From Rhodopirellula bahusiensis (GTDB lineage: Bacteria > Planctomycetota > Planctomycetia > Pirellulales > Pirellulaceae), in assembly GCF_002727185.1 (NCBI RefSeq), contig NZ_NIZW01000013.1, forward strand, positions 62,001 through 126,000: 64,000 bases of DNA. Direction: 5' to 3'. Below, piece after piece: positions 36,998 to 46,830 of this stretch (the stretch's first letter is position 1; each line of letters begins with the position of its first letter). The translations under genes and the position numbers were made by a program. Below the pieces are notes generated by a model. The model made no database searches. It saw nothing but the letters and a program-made list of their open reading frames with translations, and was not told the origin of the DNA.

Positions 36998-39900
36998 TTT
37001 TGGCGTGACCATGGGACGGCCGATTCTTGTTCGATTACCAAGTAGCGATCGTTGAGTGGAACGTTCTCAATGATTTGCTCAGTCCCCGAGGGCCACTGGA
37101 TGGTGACCGTGCACGGGCCAACTGAATTGCCCAGTCCAAAATCGAGTTCCGCTTCGTTGCTGGTCAAGAAACCTCCGTTGATCACCCAGTTGGTCCAGCG
37201 ATTCGCACCGGATTGAACCAGGACAGTGGCTCCAACTGCGTCGCGTTCGCTGGTCGTTCCAATCAATTCCAATTGTAGCCAGGATTGCTGGTCGGATTCG
37301 TTTCGCAACAGTTCCATCGGTTGATCCAGATGATTGCCCACGACATCCGGCATTCCATCTTGGTCCCAGTCCAACACCGCGAGAGCGCGGCCGAGAGTCG
37401 GTTGCGACCAGAATCCATCTGCTTGTCTCAAGTCGGCGTTGGATGGACTGGAGACCAGTTCGAAGTGATCGTCGTGTCCTTGATAGAGTTGCGGCAACAT
37501 TCGAAAGGGGACGCCTCGGTGCGTGTGATTCACAATGTGTCCGTTGAGAACCATTAGGTCAGGACGTCCGTCGCGATCAAAGTCGGCAGCTTGCGTTCCC
37601 CAACCCACCGTAGGCTTGCTGGAGTCGCGAATTTTCCAGGGGCGACTGGAGTGTCGAAAGATCGCATCGTTACCCTGAAGGTACAGGTCGGCTTCTTGGT
37701 CCCAGTAGTTGGTGACGTGCAGGTCGGGCAGACCGTTTCGGTCAAAGTCAGCAAGCGTGAGTCCCATCGATCCATGTCGACCACCTTGCTGGCTCGTCGC
37801 GATGCCTGAGAGGTAAGCCGTCTCTTCCGCTTCCCAGTAAAAGGATTTTGTTTTGCCGTTGTTTTCGGCGGTTAGCTGCGAACTGTTGGCTGCGTTTGAT
37901 CGTCGATTCTGCCAGAAGAAATTCGCATCCCCGTCATTGGCGATGTAGACATCGTTTCCGGATTGGGCATTGAGATTGCCGATGATCACCGCGAAACCGT
38001 GGCCGGCAATTGAATCAGACACGACCGCACGATCGGCTTCTGTTGACGAAAGCACCGGTTGAAACTCGCCCGTGGGATTGAGCGATAACCACCGATCCGC
38101 GGCGGGTTTTAATCGACTGGGGCCGCAGGCATCGTTGTCCGGCACGCAGGGAATATCGAATGCGGACGGATCATCGATGTAATTCACCTCAATCAACTCA
38201 GGTAAATGATCGCCGTCCAGGTCTCCGCAGGCAATCGATGTTGTCCACCGATCGTTGCCGGCGCTGTGTAGCTCGCCACGCGAGAACGTTCCGTCACCGT
38301 TGTTGAGAAGAATGACGTTCTGACCAATGTTTGCGATCAACAAATCCGGGAAACCATCCTGGTTGGTATCTGCGACCGTGATACCTTGACCGTATCCGTT
38401 GTCAGCAGAATGCGACTCTGCCGTGACATCCGCGACTGAGGCGGATAAAAGATTTCGGAACAGTTGGTTCGATTTGCCTGACTGCCGAGTGAGTGCATCT
38501 TCGCCGGCTTGAGCACAGTAAATATCCGGCCATCCATCGCGATCAAAGTCGATGACTCCGATGCCGCCGCCCGTTTGTTGATGCAAGTAAAATTCGTTGT
38601 CGGCTTGATCGTCGCCGTTGTCGTATTGAAAGTGAAGCTTCAGGTCCGAAGTGATGCCTCGGAAGCGGATGGGTGCGGGAACGGATGAAAGCTTGTTCTG
38701 TTCGGACGAAATTGGTTGATCGGTTTCGGGCGACTGCGAGTCGCGAAAGTCTGGCATTGGCCAATTTGAAAGCTTTGCTTTCGACCAGGGGACGGTTGAG
38801 TCGGCGTGTGACTCATTGGCTGCGGATTGCTCTTTCAATCGATTTCGTTTGAGGTCCAGAGCAGCTTTGTCGCTTGGTTGATTGCCGGTCTTGGCAACTG
38901 CGATTTGCTGCCACGCAATCGATTGCCATGGGCGTCCCAGTTTGTCCAGCAAACTCGCCATTTCGCGATATTGGGCTGGCGTGCCGGAGGCCAATCCAAA
39001 GATTTTTGCCAGTTCCGAAGTTCGTTCCAGCATCTCAAAATGCCGCATGGTTTCGTCAGCCGCGTCGGTTTCTCCGATCTGACGAAACGATCGAGCCATC
39101 GAGACCAGCGAATTACGATCGGTAGGATCAAGCTGAAGAGCCTCGCCAAAACAACGAATCGCGGCGCGATGTTCTTCTCGTTTCTGTGCGAGTTGCCCAA
39201 TCGCGTACCAATATTCGGGTTCAGGCGTGATGCCTGGGGGCAAGTCCTGCCGCCACTTTGCGACGGCGTCGAAATTCCCTAGGTCGGCGAGTATTCGGCC
39301 TTGGAAAGTGGCGATCGCTGTGGAATTTGGATATTGCTGTCGAAGCTTCTCAAGTGATTCGCTGGCTTCCGACAGTTCGCCTTGATCTCGCTGCCTTCTC
39401 GCGAGCGATAACTGTGCGAGTGTTGGTTTTGAGAAGTCTGGGGCGGGCAGGGTTTCGTCAACGAACGCATCGCCCAGCGTGATCATTGAGAAGAGTTCCC
39501 GTTCACTGGCTTGACCTTCGCGGATCATTGGTTGCAGAACTCGACTGGCGGCAACTCGATGACCTGACTGATTCAAAATTTCGACCAGACGATGGCGGAC
39601 TCGAGCGTCATCCGGTCGATCCTGCAAGCGACTTTGCAATAGCTCGATGGCGGCTTCGTACGCATCGGCTTCGAGGTAAAAGCCAGCTGCCACCAAGGAT
39701 GCCGTGGTCGCGCGGTCTTGGCTTTCAAATGGGATCGAAGCGAGCAGCTCCGCCGCGGCGACGTTATTGCCCATCCGGTGCTGAATCTCAGCCTTCAGCC
39801 GCAACACCTCTTGATCGTCCGGATTGCTGATCAGCAGTGGCCCAACGATCTCGTTTGCACGCTCAACTGATCCGCGTTCGAGCTCTTCTTTTGCCAAAGC

Positions 39901-40077
39901 GATTTGCTCATCCGTGTCCAAGTCGGTCGTCTGCTTGGCTGCTTCTTTGAGTTGCTGTCGCTTTCGAAGCTTGTCAAAGTCGGATGGCTCGGAGCTGCAA
40001 CCGGCAATTTGCAGGCACAACGCAATCAGAAGGATCGCTTTCGTTGGTCTGCCTTGAAACCTCGGTTCATTGCACAT
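36982..40077 (-). CDS. CRTAC1-family lipoprotein: TPR, FG-GAP propeller, ASPIC/UnbV
   Basis: 1031 residues. LLIALCLQIAGC is a lipobox with Cys27. Residues about 30-400 are TPR-like helices (ALAKEELERGSVERANEIV, EAIELLQSRLQDRPDDARV). From about 470 there are calcium-binding FG-GAP/VCBS blades of the DxDxDGxxD type (DFDRDGWPDIYCA, DTNQDGFPDLLIAN, DFDRNGLPDLHVTN, DWDQDGMPDVVGN). A Cys pair (CVPDNDAC) lies between blades. The last 90 residues (VGATVLVQSG, NGGFLTSNEAELDFGLG, TIQWPSG) are ASPIC/UnbV. It should sit on the outside of a membrane and bind protein or glycan. It follows the 1014-residue paralogue with an 11-base overlap. Confidence 0.92.
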   Translation of the reverse strand: MCNEPRFQGRPTKAILLIALCLQIAGCSSEPSDFDKLRKRQQLKEAAKQTTDLDTDEQIALAKEELERGSVERANEIVGPLLISNPDDQEVLRLKAEIQHRMGNNVAAAELLASIPFESQDRATTASLVAAGFYLEADAYEAAIELLQSRLQDRPDDARVRHRLVEILNQSGHRVAASRVLQPMIREGQASERELFSMITLGDAFVDETLPAPDFSKPTLAQLSLARRQRDQGELSEASESLEKLRQQYPNSTAIATFQGRILADLGNFDAVAKWRQDLPPGITPEPEYWYAIGQLAQKREEHRAAIRCFGEALQLDPTDRNSLVSMARSFRQIGETDAADETMRHFEMLERTSELAKIFGLASGTPAQYREMASLLDKLGRPWQSIAWQQIAVAKTGNQPSDKAALDLKRNRLKEQSAANESHADSTVPWSKAKLSNWPMPDFRDSQSPETDQPISSEQNKLSSVPAPIRFRGITSDLKLHFQYDNGDDQADNEFYLHQQTGGGIGVIDFDRDGWPDIYCAQAGEDALTRQSGKSNQLFRNLLSASVADVTAESHSADNGYGQGITVADTNQDGFPDLLIANIGQNVILLNNGDGTFSRGELHSAGNDRWTTSIACGDLDGDHLPELIEVNYIDDPSAFDIPCVPDNDACGPSRLKPAADRWLSLNPTGEFQPVLSSTEADRAVVSDSIAGHGFAVIIGNLNAQSGNDVYIANDGDANFFWQNRRSNAANSSQLTAENNGKTKSFYWEAEETAYLSGIATSQQGGRHGSMGLTLADFDRNGLPDLHVTNYWDQEADLYLQGNDAIFRHSSRPWKIRDSSKPTVGWGTQAADFDRDGRPDLMVLNGHIVNHTHRGVPFRMLPQLYQGHDDHFELVSSPSNADLRQADGFWSQPTLGRALAVLDWDQDGMPDVVGNHLDQPMELLRNESDQQSWLQLELIGTTSERDAVGATVLVQSGANRWTNWVINGGFLTSNEAELDFGLGNSVGPCTVTIQWPSGTEQIIENVPLNDRYLVIEQESAVPWSRQNHSRK

Positions 40078-43000
40078 GCGTGTTCATCGGAATCGGCTGA
40101 GCAATTCCCTCCGTCAACAGGTAGTCGCGGCCGGCTTCGAGTCCCTTGAATGATTGGCTGTGCCCTGAATGCCAATTCACAACGATGTCGGCGTTGTTTG
40201 ATGCATCCGGCAACGCGAATGAGAGCCTTCGTTCGTTGCTGCCCATGTAGCCATCTCCGGCGGTGAGTTGGAGCGTGCGTTTGTCGCCAGCTGATTGAAC
40301 CTCAACAGTGGTCCCAATGGCGTCTCGATGGCCCGATGTCGCTTGGAACCGCAGCCCTATCGATTCTGAGGCAATTTCGGATTCATTGATTAGCAAGGCG
40401 ACGGGTTCGTAAAGATGCGTGATCAGCACGTCCGTTCGTCCATCCTGGTTTGCATCGAGAGTCACCAACGCTCGGCCGAGGTGCTCGCGTTCGAAATAGT
40501 CGCCGAGGGAGTTGTTTAGTTGTTCCTGCCAGCGTCCGGATTCCAATCTGGTGAACAGCTGCGGGGGCATCTCGTAGCCGATGTCCGTGCGGCCGGTGTC
40601 ACTGACGTGGCCGTTGGTAACCAATAGTTCCATGGCTCCATCCGAATTGAAATCAGTCCACGTCGTTCCAAACCCGAGCTGGTCCAAGGAAGGTTCGTAC
40701 AGTCCAACCGCGTGCGTTCGGTCTTCCCAAAGGCCGGGGGCAACTTGCTCGTAGTAAGTGTTGTGTTCTTCGGCGAAATGGGTGAGGAAGAAGTCGAGGT
40801 CGCCGTCGCCATCGGGATCACCGGCGGCCATTCCCATCGACGCTTGCGAATTGGACTGCCCGCTCATTGCCAAACCGCGAACGGTGCCGAGGTCCGTCAG
40901 TCGTGTTGTGGCGGCTGCAGTGGCTTTGTCGCTTGCGATGTTAGATGACGACCATAGATGATTGACGGACATGTCGTTGGCAATGAATAGGTCGAGTCCC
41001 GGTGCTTCATCGAGTTGTCCCGCGATGATGCCGAGTCCTCTGCCGATGTTGGTCGGCTGCATCCAATCACGGCTGACGTTTTTGAATTGGCCAGTTCCAT
41101 TGTTCTTCCAAGTTCGGTCGGCACTGGCTTCGAATTTCAGAGGCGGGCAGCTAGCCAACTTGCCCGTCGCGTCGCTTCGGCAAGGTGTTTCGTAGGGGGC
41201 TTTGCCGCCGCAATAGTTGACCTCGAACAAGTCCGCATTGCCATCGCCATCCATGTCAGCGATGACGGCGGAGGTGGTCCATTCGGTTCCAATCAAATTC
41301 GTTTCGTCCGTTACGTCGCTGAAGGTGCCGTCGCCGTTGTTTCGGTAAAGACGATTGCGGCCGATGTTCGCATCAAACAGATCTGGAAAGCCGTCGTTGT
41401 TGTAGTCACCTGACGTGATCCCTTGCGCAAAACCAGTGTCGGCGTAACCGCTAGCCGATGTCGCATCAGAGAATTGACCGTCTATATTTCGAAACACATA
41501 ATTAGGGCTTGAGTTGCTTTGCATCGGTGCACCGTCAAGGTTGGCGATCGCAACGTCGGGCCATCCGTTCAAGTCAAAGTCGAGTACCGCGGCGCCACCA
41601 CCGGTACTTTGATAGATCCAGTGCCCTTCCTTTTCCGCCTCGGGTGCCAGAGAAACTGTGTGCAACAAACCTCTCTGCTTTGCCTGTTCGGCAAATCGAA
41701 CCGGCGATTCTTCCATTCGGTTCGCGATTGTGCGAGCGTTTCGAACATCGGCGTCCCACGTGACGAAGGGCATGTCGCTGATGTCGATTGAACTCGCCAC
41801 GAGACTGGCTTCGGTTTGCCATGGAGAATCCGGACGCAAACGAGCTCGTATCACGAGGTGGGCTTGATCGATGGTGGCGACTGGATCCTCCGGTAGCGAT
41901 TTCGCGAGGCTGGTCCACGCTTCCGCTTCCCACATCCTGCCCAAGTCAACCATTTGATAGGCGACCCGGAGAGCGGCGATTTGCGACTTTGAGTTGCGTT
42001 CAAGAAACGTCTTGACCGCGTCATTCAATCCGGCGATTTGATCGAATCGTTTCGCCACTCGGTTGGATTCGTCTTCATGGCCGATTTGCCGCAGGCTGGC
42101 CTGTAACTGCGAGAGCGTCGGTCCGTGATTTGATTGATGCAACCGCGACGCTTCGGCAAAGGCGCGAACTGCGGCGGTATGATTCCCCGTGTGGTTCGAC
42201 CAAATGCCCGCGGCGGTCCAGTACTCCGGCAGAGTCTCTAGAGCCGCGGGTTTGTTCGTTGCCCACTCAACCAGATCCTTTCGCCGGCTGGAGTCGCTTG
42301 GATCAGCGATGGCCAACGCAACCAATGCGCGACCTTGCAGTGCCCACGCCGGGAGGAAATCAGGATGCCTTTTCAATACGGCTGGCAGACGCTTCGAAAC
42401 TGCTGACCAATCTTGCTTTTCGGCATCCAGTTTCGCGAGGGCGTAGTGGGGGCGAAGGTCTTCTGTAGCACGATCCAGGAGCTTGCGGCAGAATTCCGGA
42501 TCGGGTTGAACGCGATCAGGGTTAGCCAAAACGATCAGGCTTTCTTCGTCTCGAAGGTTGTTCTGGATCAGCCATTGCAATGGTTTGACAGCGTCATGGT
42601 TGAGACCGAGTACCGTGACGAGCCCCGCCAAGTCATACCGCGGACGTTCCAGGTCGGGGTGAGCTGAGATGGTCTGCTTCAGAATTTCGACCGATTCATA
42701 GGCGTTTGCGGTCGCCATCAAATTCTTCGCCAGTTTGTCTAGCAATGCGTAGCCGGGTTGCGGCGTTTGCTCGACCGCGTCGCGATACCACTGGATGGCT
42801 TGCGGGGTATCGCCCAGGCGAGAGGCGATGTCACCCGCCAGTTCCATCGCTTTGGTGTCGGAAGGATTCGTTAGCAGGTGTTCGCGAAGGGAACGTTGTG
42901 CGTTCGGGAAGTCGCCGATGCGAACCGATTTCACCGCCTCACGGTAATGAATCCCGGGTGCCGCAACGTTGTTCACGGGAGGCTTGGCCGGTTCAGAGTG

Positions 43001-43111
43001 AGCTTCCGATGGGGCGGAAACGGATTCCCCCCCCGACCCATTGCATCCCAAAAGAAGGCAACACGCGAGGCAGTTGCCAAAAACGTTGAGGACAAGATAG
43101 GTTCGACTCAC
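40067..43111 (-). CDS. CRTAC1-family lipoprotein, second copy
   Basis: 1014 residues with lipobox CCLLLGC near residue 23. The order equals its neighbour: TPR-like helices to about 430 (QRSLREHLLTNPSDTKAMEL, YRDAVEQTPQPGYALLDKL), then FG-GAP blades (DFDLNGWPDVAIAN, DYNNDGFPDLFDAN, DMDGDGNADLFEVN, DPDGDGDLDFFLTH, DANQDGRTDVLITH), then ASPIC/UnbV (IGTTVEVQSAG, GDGYMGSNERRLSF). The inter-blade Cys pair is spaced wider (CRSDATGKLASC). First gene of a minus-strand pair; a 231-base space separates it from the divergent third copy. Sequence drift from the other copies is large, so this is an old duplication. Confidence 0.92.
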   Translation of the reverse strand: MSRTYLVLNVFGNCLACCLLLGCNGSGGESVSAPSEAHSEPAKPPVNNVAAPGIHYREAVKSVRIGDFPNAQRSLREHLLTNPSDTKAMELAGDIASRLGDTPQAIQWYRDAVEQTPQPGYALLDKLAKNLMATANAYESVEILKQTISAHPDLERPRYDLAGLVTVLGLNHDAVKPLQWLIQNNLRDEESLIVLANPDRVQPDPEFCRKLLDRATEDLRPHYALAKLDAEKQDWSAVSKRLPAVLKRHPDFLPAWALQGRALVALAIADPSDSSRRKDLVEWATNKPAALETLPEYWTAAGIWSNHTGNHTAAVRAFAEASRLHQSNHGPTLSQLQASLRQIGHEDESNRVAKRFDQIAGLNDAVKTFLERNSKSQIAALRVAYQMVDLGRMWEAEAWTSLAKSLPEDPVATIDQAHLVIRARLRPDSPWQTEASLVASSIDISDMPFVTWDADVRNARTIANRMEESPVRFAEQAKQRGLLHTVSLAPEAEKEGHWIYQSTGGGAAVLDFDLNGWPDVAIANLDGAPMQSNSSPNYVFRNIDGQFSDATSASGYADTGFAQGITSGDYNNDGFPDLFDANIGRNRLYRNNGDGTFSDVTDETNLIGTEWTTSAVIADMDGDGNADLFEVNYCGGKAPYETPCRSDATGKLASCPPLKFEASADRTWKNNGTGQFKNVSRDWMQPTNIGRGLGIIAGQLDEAPGLDLFIANDMSVNHLWSSSNIASDKATAAATTRLTDLGTVRGLAMSGQSNSQASMGMAAGDPDGDGDLDFFLTHFAEEHNTYYEQVAPGLWEDRTHAVGLYEPSLDQLGFGTTWTDFNSDGAMELLVTNGHVSDTGRTDIGYEMPPQLFTRLESGRWQEQLNNSLGDYFEREHLGRALVTLDANQDGRTDVLITHLYEPVALLINESEIASESIGLRFQATSGHRDAIGTTVEVQSAGDKRTLQLTAGDGYMGSNERRLSFALPDASNNADIVVNWHSGHSQSFKGLEAGRDYLLTEGIAQPIPMNTHVQ

Positions 43112-43342
43112 TTTGGACTCAGAGATACCGAGTTGATTGGGGCATGCGGAAGCGGGACGTCAGATCGCCAATTGACGCGGCCAAGTTTCGCGACATGTCA
43201 CGACGCTGGAACGCCTCGATGAGGCCGTTTTGAAGGACGCGTTTTGCAATCGGCACTGCGTTCGAACAGCGTTACTTCTAAGATAGCGGATTGGCCGCCG
43301 CCGATACTCCACCTCGACATCCCTTTTGCACGACACAAATTG

Positions 43343-46303
43343 ATGAAGTTTTCTTCGGTTCGATTCGATCGCACGCTCTCGCGTCAATCACCTATCGTTG
43401 TCTTGGGAATCGCATTTTCCTTCGTGGGCGGATGTGGTGGTTCGGGGACGGGAAAAGATTCGCCAAACAGTCAGCCGCCGATTGCTGCTTCGACGGACGA
43501 ACCGGCTCCCCAAGCATCACCCGAGCCAGTCGCGGAGCCTCCTCGAGTCGACACGGCCAAAGAGTTTGACGAGTTGCTCCGGACTGCGAAATTTGCCGAA
43601 GCCGAATCACTGTTGAAAAGTGCAATCGAGCAAGATCCGGATGACATCACGGCGCGTCGTCTGATGGCGCAAATGCTGAGTGCTCAAGGGCGACGCATCG
43701 AGGCCGGTTATCACGTCCGACACCTGATTCGCTTGCGAGTGATCCAGCAATACGAATTGCTCAGTCTTATCGATCTGAGCGGACCCTTTGGGCTGGTGAA
43801 CTACGGTCAGATGCCGGGCATGGAACCAGATACTTTGTTCGGTTTGGGGGAAGCTCGCCGGGTCTATTTTTCGCCCCGTGCTGACGTGGACGAGGTTCTA
43901 TCCATGCTGATGAAAGTTCGTCGCAAACACCCCGATCACTCAACAGTGGTGGCACTTACCGGTCGAGTTTTGGCCGAAAACGCGAGGTGGAGCGGATTGC
44001 AAGAATGGATTGCGGAACTGCCTGAGGACGTGAAAAAGGTTGGACCGGTCACTGCGAGTGATGACGGCATCGCTGGAGTGAATCGACCGATGACGTTGCG
44101 AGACGAGCCCGAGTTTTGGATCGCGATTGGGTTGTGGCTGGATCACGGCGGATTGCACGAAGAAGCCGTCAATGCGTGGACTGAGACGCTTCGGCGAGAT
44201 CCAACCAATCGGGCGGCACTTCGTTTGATCGTCTCGACGACGGAGAAGCATCTGCCGGAGGACTCGCGTTGGAGCAAAGAGCTGCCCCGACTGCGTCAAT
44301 GGATTGGCGATCTCGACAAAGTCTTTCGTTTGGCGCGAGATGCTGACGCCGAGCAGGCGGCGTGGATTGCCGAACGCATGCAGAGTTGGTTTCGGCCTTG
44401 GGAGTCGGCGGCTTGGCTGATGAGAGTGGCCCAACTCACCGACCGGGTGGCGGCTGTGGTGCCGGAACTCGATCAACGTCGTGAATCGTTGTTGGCGTGG
44501 GAATCTCAAGCGACCGAGTTTCAGGCTCAACAAGCTCGCCTGCAGCGTTCAATGGGATTCACGCCAAGCCCGTTTGAGATGCCATCGTTGAACGAATCGA
44601 TCGCGATTGATGGTGCAGCGGACGAGTCCACGCGGTCTCCTCTCGTGTTTCAGGACGTTGCTTCAGAGTTAGGGATCGACACTGAGTTCACGACGGGATA
44701 TCCGGCGGATGGCAAAGAGTTCTATCTGCATCAAGCCAACGGCGTCGGGCTCGCCGCCTTGGATTACGACTTGGATGGTCGCTGCGATACCTATTTCGCT
44801 CGTGCGGGAGGTGATCCGAACGAGCTGAACTCTTTGCCAAACCAGCTTTATCGGCAGCTACCCAGCGGCCGATTCCAGGAGGTGACTGAGACCTGCCGTG
44901 CCGACGATCGTGGGTTCGGGCAAGGAATATGTGTTGGTGACGTGAATCAGGATGGATTCCCGGACATTTTGGTCGCGAACATTGGTCGGAACAGTGTTTA
45001 TATCAATCAAGGCGATGGCACCTTCCAAATCGATCCCAAGCTGATCAACGGAAACGAAGAACGCTGGACATCCAGTTTGGGACTCGCCGACCTGAACGGC
45101 GATGCACTGCCCGAGTTGGTGGAAATCAACTACATCGACGATCCACTGGCTTTCGAAGTGATGTGCTCGACCCCGTTCGATAATTGCCAGCCACAAAGCT
45201 ATCGCGTTGCCCAAGACTACGTCTATGAGATGAAGCCTGATGGGACTTTGAGCCCATGGCAATCCGTTTGTGAGGCAATGGCCGAACGGCCGAAGCTTGG
45301 TTTTGGTGTCATCATTGGCAATTTTGACGATCGCTGTGGGAACGATTTCTTTGTTTCCAATGACGGCGACCTGAACCATTTTTGGGTCTCAAAATGTTCC
45401 GAGGCTCCCACCGGCGGTGAATCGTTAGGGGGCAGTGCCCATACAGAGTCCGACACCATCACCACGATGATTGAGAATGCTGGTCTCGCGGGTTGCGCAG
45501 TAGGGCGAAGCGGGATCGGAGAGGCATGCATGGGCATCGCCGCCGGCGACTTCAACCGAGACGGGCGTTTGGACCTACACGTGACGAATTTTCACCAAGA
45601 GTCGGTCAATCTATTTATGCAGACGGCCGGTGGTTTCTTTGCTGATGAGGCGCTGGCTTTTGGTTTGGACACGCCCTCGAGATCCACGACTGGCTTTGGA
45701 ACTCAAGCCGCTGACTTCGACAACGACGGCTGGTTGGACCTGGCCATCCTAAATGGCCATTTGTTCAACAATATGTCTCAGAGTGTCCCGTTCGAAATGT
45801 TGCCGCAATTATTTCGAGGCGGACAACGGGGGTTTGTATCAGAGCACCCCAAAGAGAGCGGGGTGTATTTTGAAACTCAGCAAATAGGCAGAACGCTCAC
45901 CCTATTGGATTACAACAGCGATGGGAGACTCGACCTCTTAGCAAGTCATCTTGATAGACCAGTTGCACTGCTGAGGAATGACAGTTCTTCGGAGGACTCG
46001 GTGCAGCTCGAATTTATTGGAAAAACCAGTGAAAAGGCTGCTGTCGGTGCCGTGGTGACGGTGTCGTACGAGGCAGCGGGCGAGTCTCGAGAGATCACCG
46101 ATTTTGTGCTGGCAGGCGGGGGGTATATGAGTACTGGTCAGCGGTTGTTGCACATCGGATTGGGTGAAATCGATGGGGCTATCACGATAGATATTTCCTG
46201 GCCTTCGGGCCTGAAAGAAACCATCGAATCCTTAGAAGTCAACAAACGGTATCAAATCTTAGAAAGCTCTGGCGTGATCAACGCTACTCGCTATAGTCAA
46301 TAG
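43343..46303 (+). CDS. CRTAC1-family lipoprotein, third copy, divergent
   Basis: 986 residues from the ATG at 43343; 33 more codons are open upstream but the signal begins here (SPIVVLGIAFSFVGGC, lipobox Cys). A Pro/Ala-rich linker (SQPPIAASTDEPAPQASPEP) follows the anchor, then TPR-like helices, FG-GAP blades (DYDLDGRCDTYFAR, DVNQDGFPDILVAN, DFNRDGRLDLHVTN, DFDNDGWLDLAILN, DYNSDGRLDLLASH), the Cys pair (CSTPFDNC), and ASPIC/UnbV (VGAVVTVSYEAAG, GGGYMSTGQRLLHIGLG, ISWPSG). Its blade text is closer to the 1031-residue copy than to the 1014-residue one. It has its own promoter region and is followed by the small lipoprotein gene. Confidence 0.91.
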   Translation: MKFSSVRFDRTLSRQSPIVVLGIAFSFVGGCGGSGTGKDSPNSQPPIAASTDEPAPQASPEPVAEPPRVDTAKEFDELLRTAKFAEAESLLKSAIEQDPDDITARRLMAQMLSAQGRRIEAGYHVRHLIRLRVIQQYELLSLIDLSGPFGLVNYGQMPGMEPDTLFGLGEARRVYFSPRADVDEVLSMLMKVRRKHPDHSTVVALTGRVLAENARWSGLQEWIAELPEDVKKVGPVTASDDGIAGVNRPMTLRDEPEFWIAIGLWLDHGGLHEEAVNAWTETLRRDPTNRAALRLIVSTTEKHLPEDSRWSKELPRLRQWIGDLDKVFRLARDADAEQAAWIAERMQSWFRPWESAAWLMRVAQLTDRVAAVVPELDQRRESLLAWESQATEFQAQQARLQRSMGFTPSPFEMPSLNESIAIDGAADESTRSPLVFQDVASELGIDTEFTTGYPADGKEFYLHQANGVGLAALDYDLDGRCDTYFARAGGDPNELNSLPNQLYRQLPSGRFQEVTETCRADDRGFGQGICVGDVNQDGFPDILVANIGRNSVYINQGDGTFQIDPKLINGNEERWTSSLGLADLNGDALPELVEINYIDDPLAFEVMCSTPFDNCQPQSYRVAQDYVYEMKPDGTLSPWQSVCEAMAERPKLGFGVIIGNFDDRCGNDFFVSNDGDLNHFWVSKCSEAPTGGESLGGSAHTESDTITTMIENAGLAGCAVGRSGIGEACMGIAAGDFNRDGRLDLHVTNFHQESVNLFMQTAGGFFADEALAFGLDTPSRSTTGFGTQAADFDNDGWLDLAILNGHLFNNMSQSVPFEMLPQLFRGGQRGFVSEHPKESGVYFETQQIGRTLTLLDYNSDGRLDLLASHLDRPVALLRNDSSSEDSVQLEFIGKTSEKAAVGAVVTVSYEAAGESREITDFVLAGGGYMSTGQRLLHIGLGEIDGAITIDISWPSGLKETIESLEVNKRYQILESSGVINATRYSQ

Positions 46304-46425
46304 TGTTGGTGAGGTCGCCTTACCATTCGATTAACGACCGCTCCCAGTCCCGTTTCTCTTTTGTGGGATTGTGAACCTTTGAATTTCCTGGGTGGTCGGC
46401 TGTCCCCACTATTAGGTCTAGCAAT

Positions 46426-46614
46426 ATGTACCGAAGCTTTGTGTTCTGTCTGTTTTCGTCTCTCGGATGCATCGCGATGCTCGGATGTGGATCGAGCGGG
46501 GAGGCCCAATACGACCCATCTGAGGTTCCTGCCATGACGGAAGAAGAGAAGCAGGCCCAGGCAGACTACGACGCGCAGATGGAAAAAGAGTTTCAAGAAC
46601 AGTACGGCAACTAG
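46426..46614 (+). CDS. Small acidic lipoprotein paired with DUF1559 gene
   Basis: 62 residues. FVFCLFSSLGCIAMLGC gives a signal with lipobox LGC; the mature part is about 42 residues, acidic and Gln-rich (AMTEEEKQAQADYDAQMEKEF). It resembles the 68-residue lipoprotein at 49817 in length, lipobox and the MT[ED]EExQA stretch. It precedes a DUF1559 gene by 216 bases. Too short for a known domain; probably a helical surface or assembly partner of the pilin-like protein. TTTTGTG at 46359 lies upstream. The region before the ATG has no strong ribosome site. Confidence 0.75.
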   Translation: MYRSFVFCLFSSLGCIAMLGCGSSGEAQYDPSEVPAMTEEEKQAQADYDAQMEKEFQEQYGN

Positions 46615-46718
46615 TTCTGGTATTGGATTGCGACTTTCGTCGGGGTCTAGGGCGAAAGAGTTGTATTGGAATGGCCGGTTTTGGATGGCGTCTTTGTTGT
46701 CCGCTCGGTTGTTCTTTC

Positions 46719-46762
46719 TTTTGTGAAGGTGACCTTTTGTCGCTTTTCTTTTGTGTTTTGTG
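46719..46762 (+). promoter_or_regulatory. T-rich leader with repeated TTTTGTG units
   Basis: TTTTGTG occurs at 46719, 46749 and 46756, with TTTTGTC at 46735, and one further copy at 46359 before the small lipoprotein. The stretch from 46705 to 46820 is strongly pyrimidine-biased on the plus strand. It lies in the leader of the DUF1559 gene, whose ATG (46831) has only AGGA 12 bases upstream. It could be a regulator site or an unstructured, translation-enhancing leader. Confidence 0.3.
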
Positions 46763-46830
46763 AGGCGTTCCAAAGATTTCGTTCTGGAATGTCCTTGGGA
46801 TTTTTCTTTCTTTTCTAGGATTTTCGATTT

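Noticed and set aside
43112..43342. Possible operator around GACATGTC in the CRTAC1 divergent region
   Set aside because: An 8-base dyad is too short to be significant in 231 bases.
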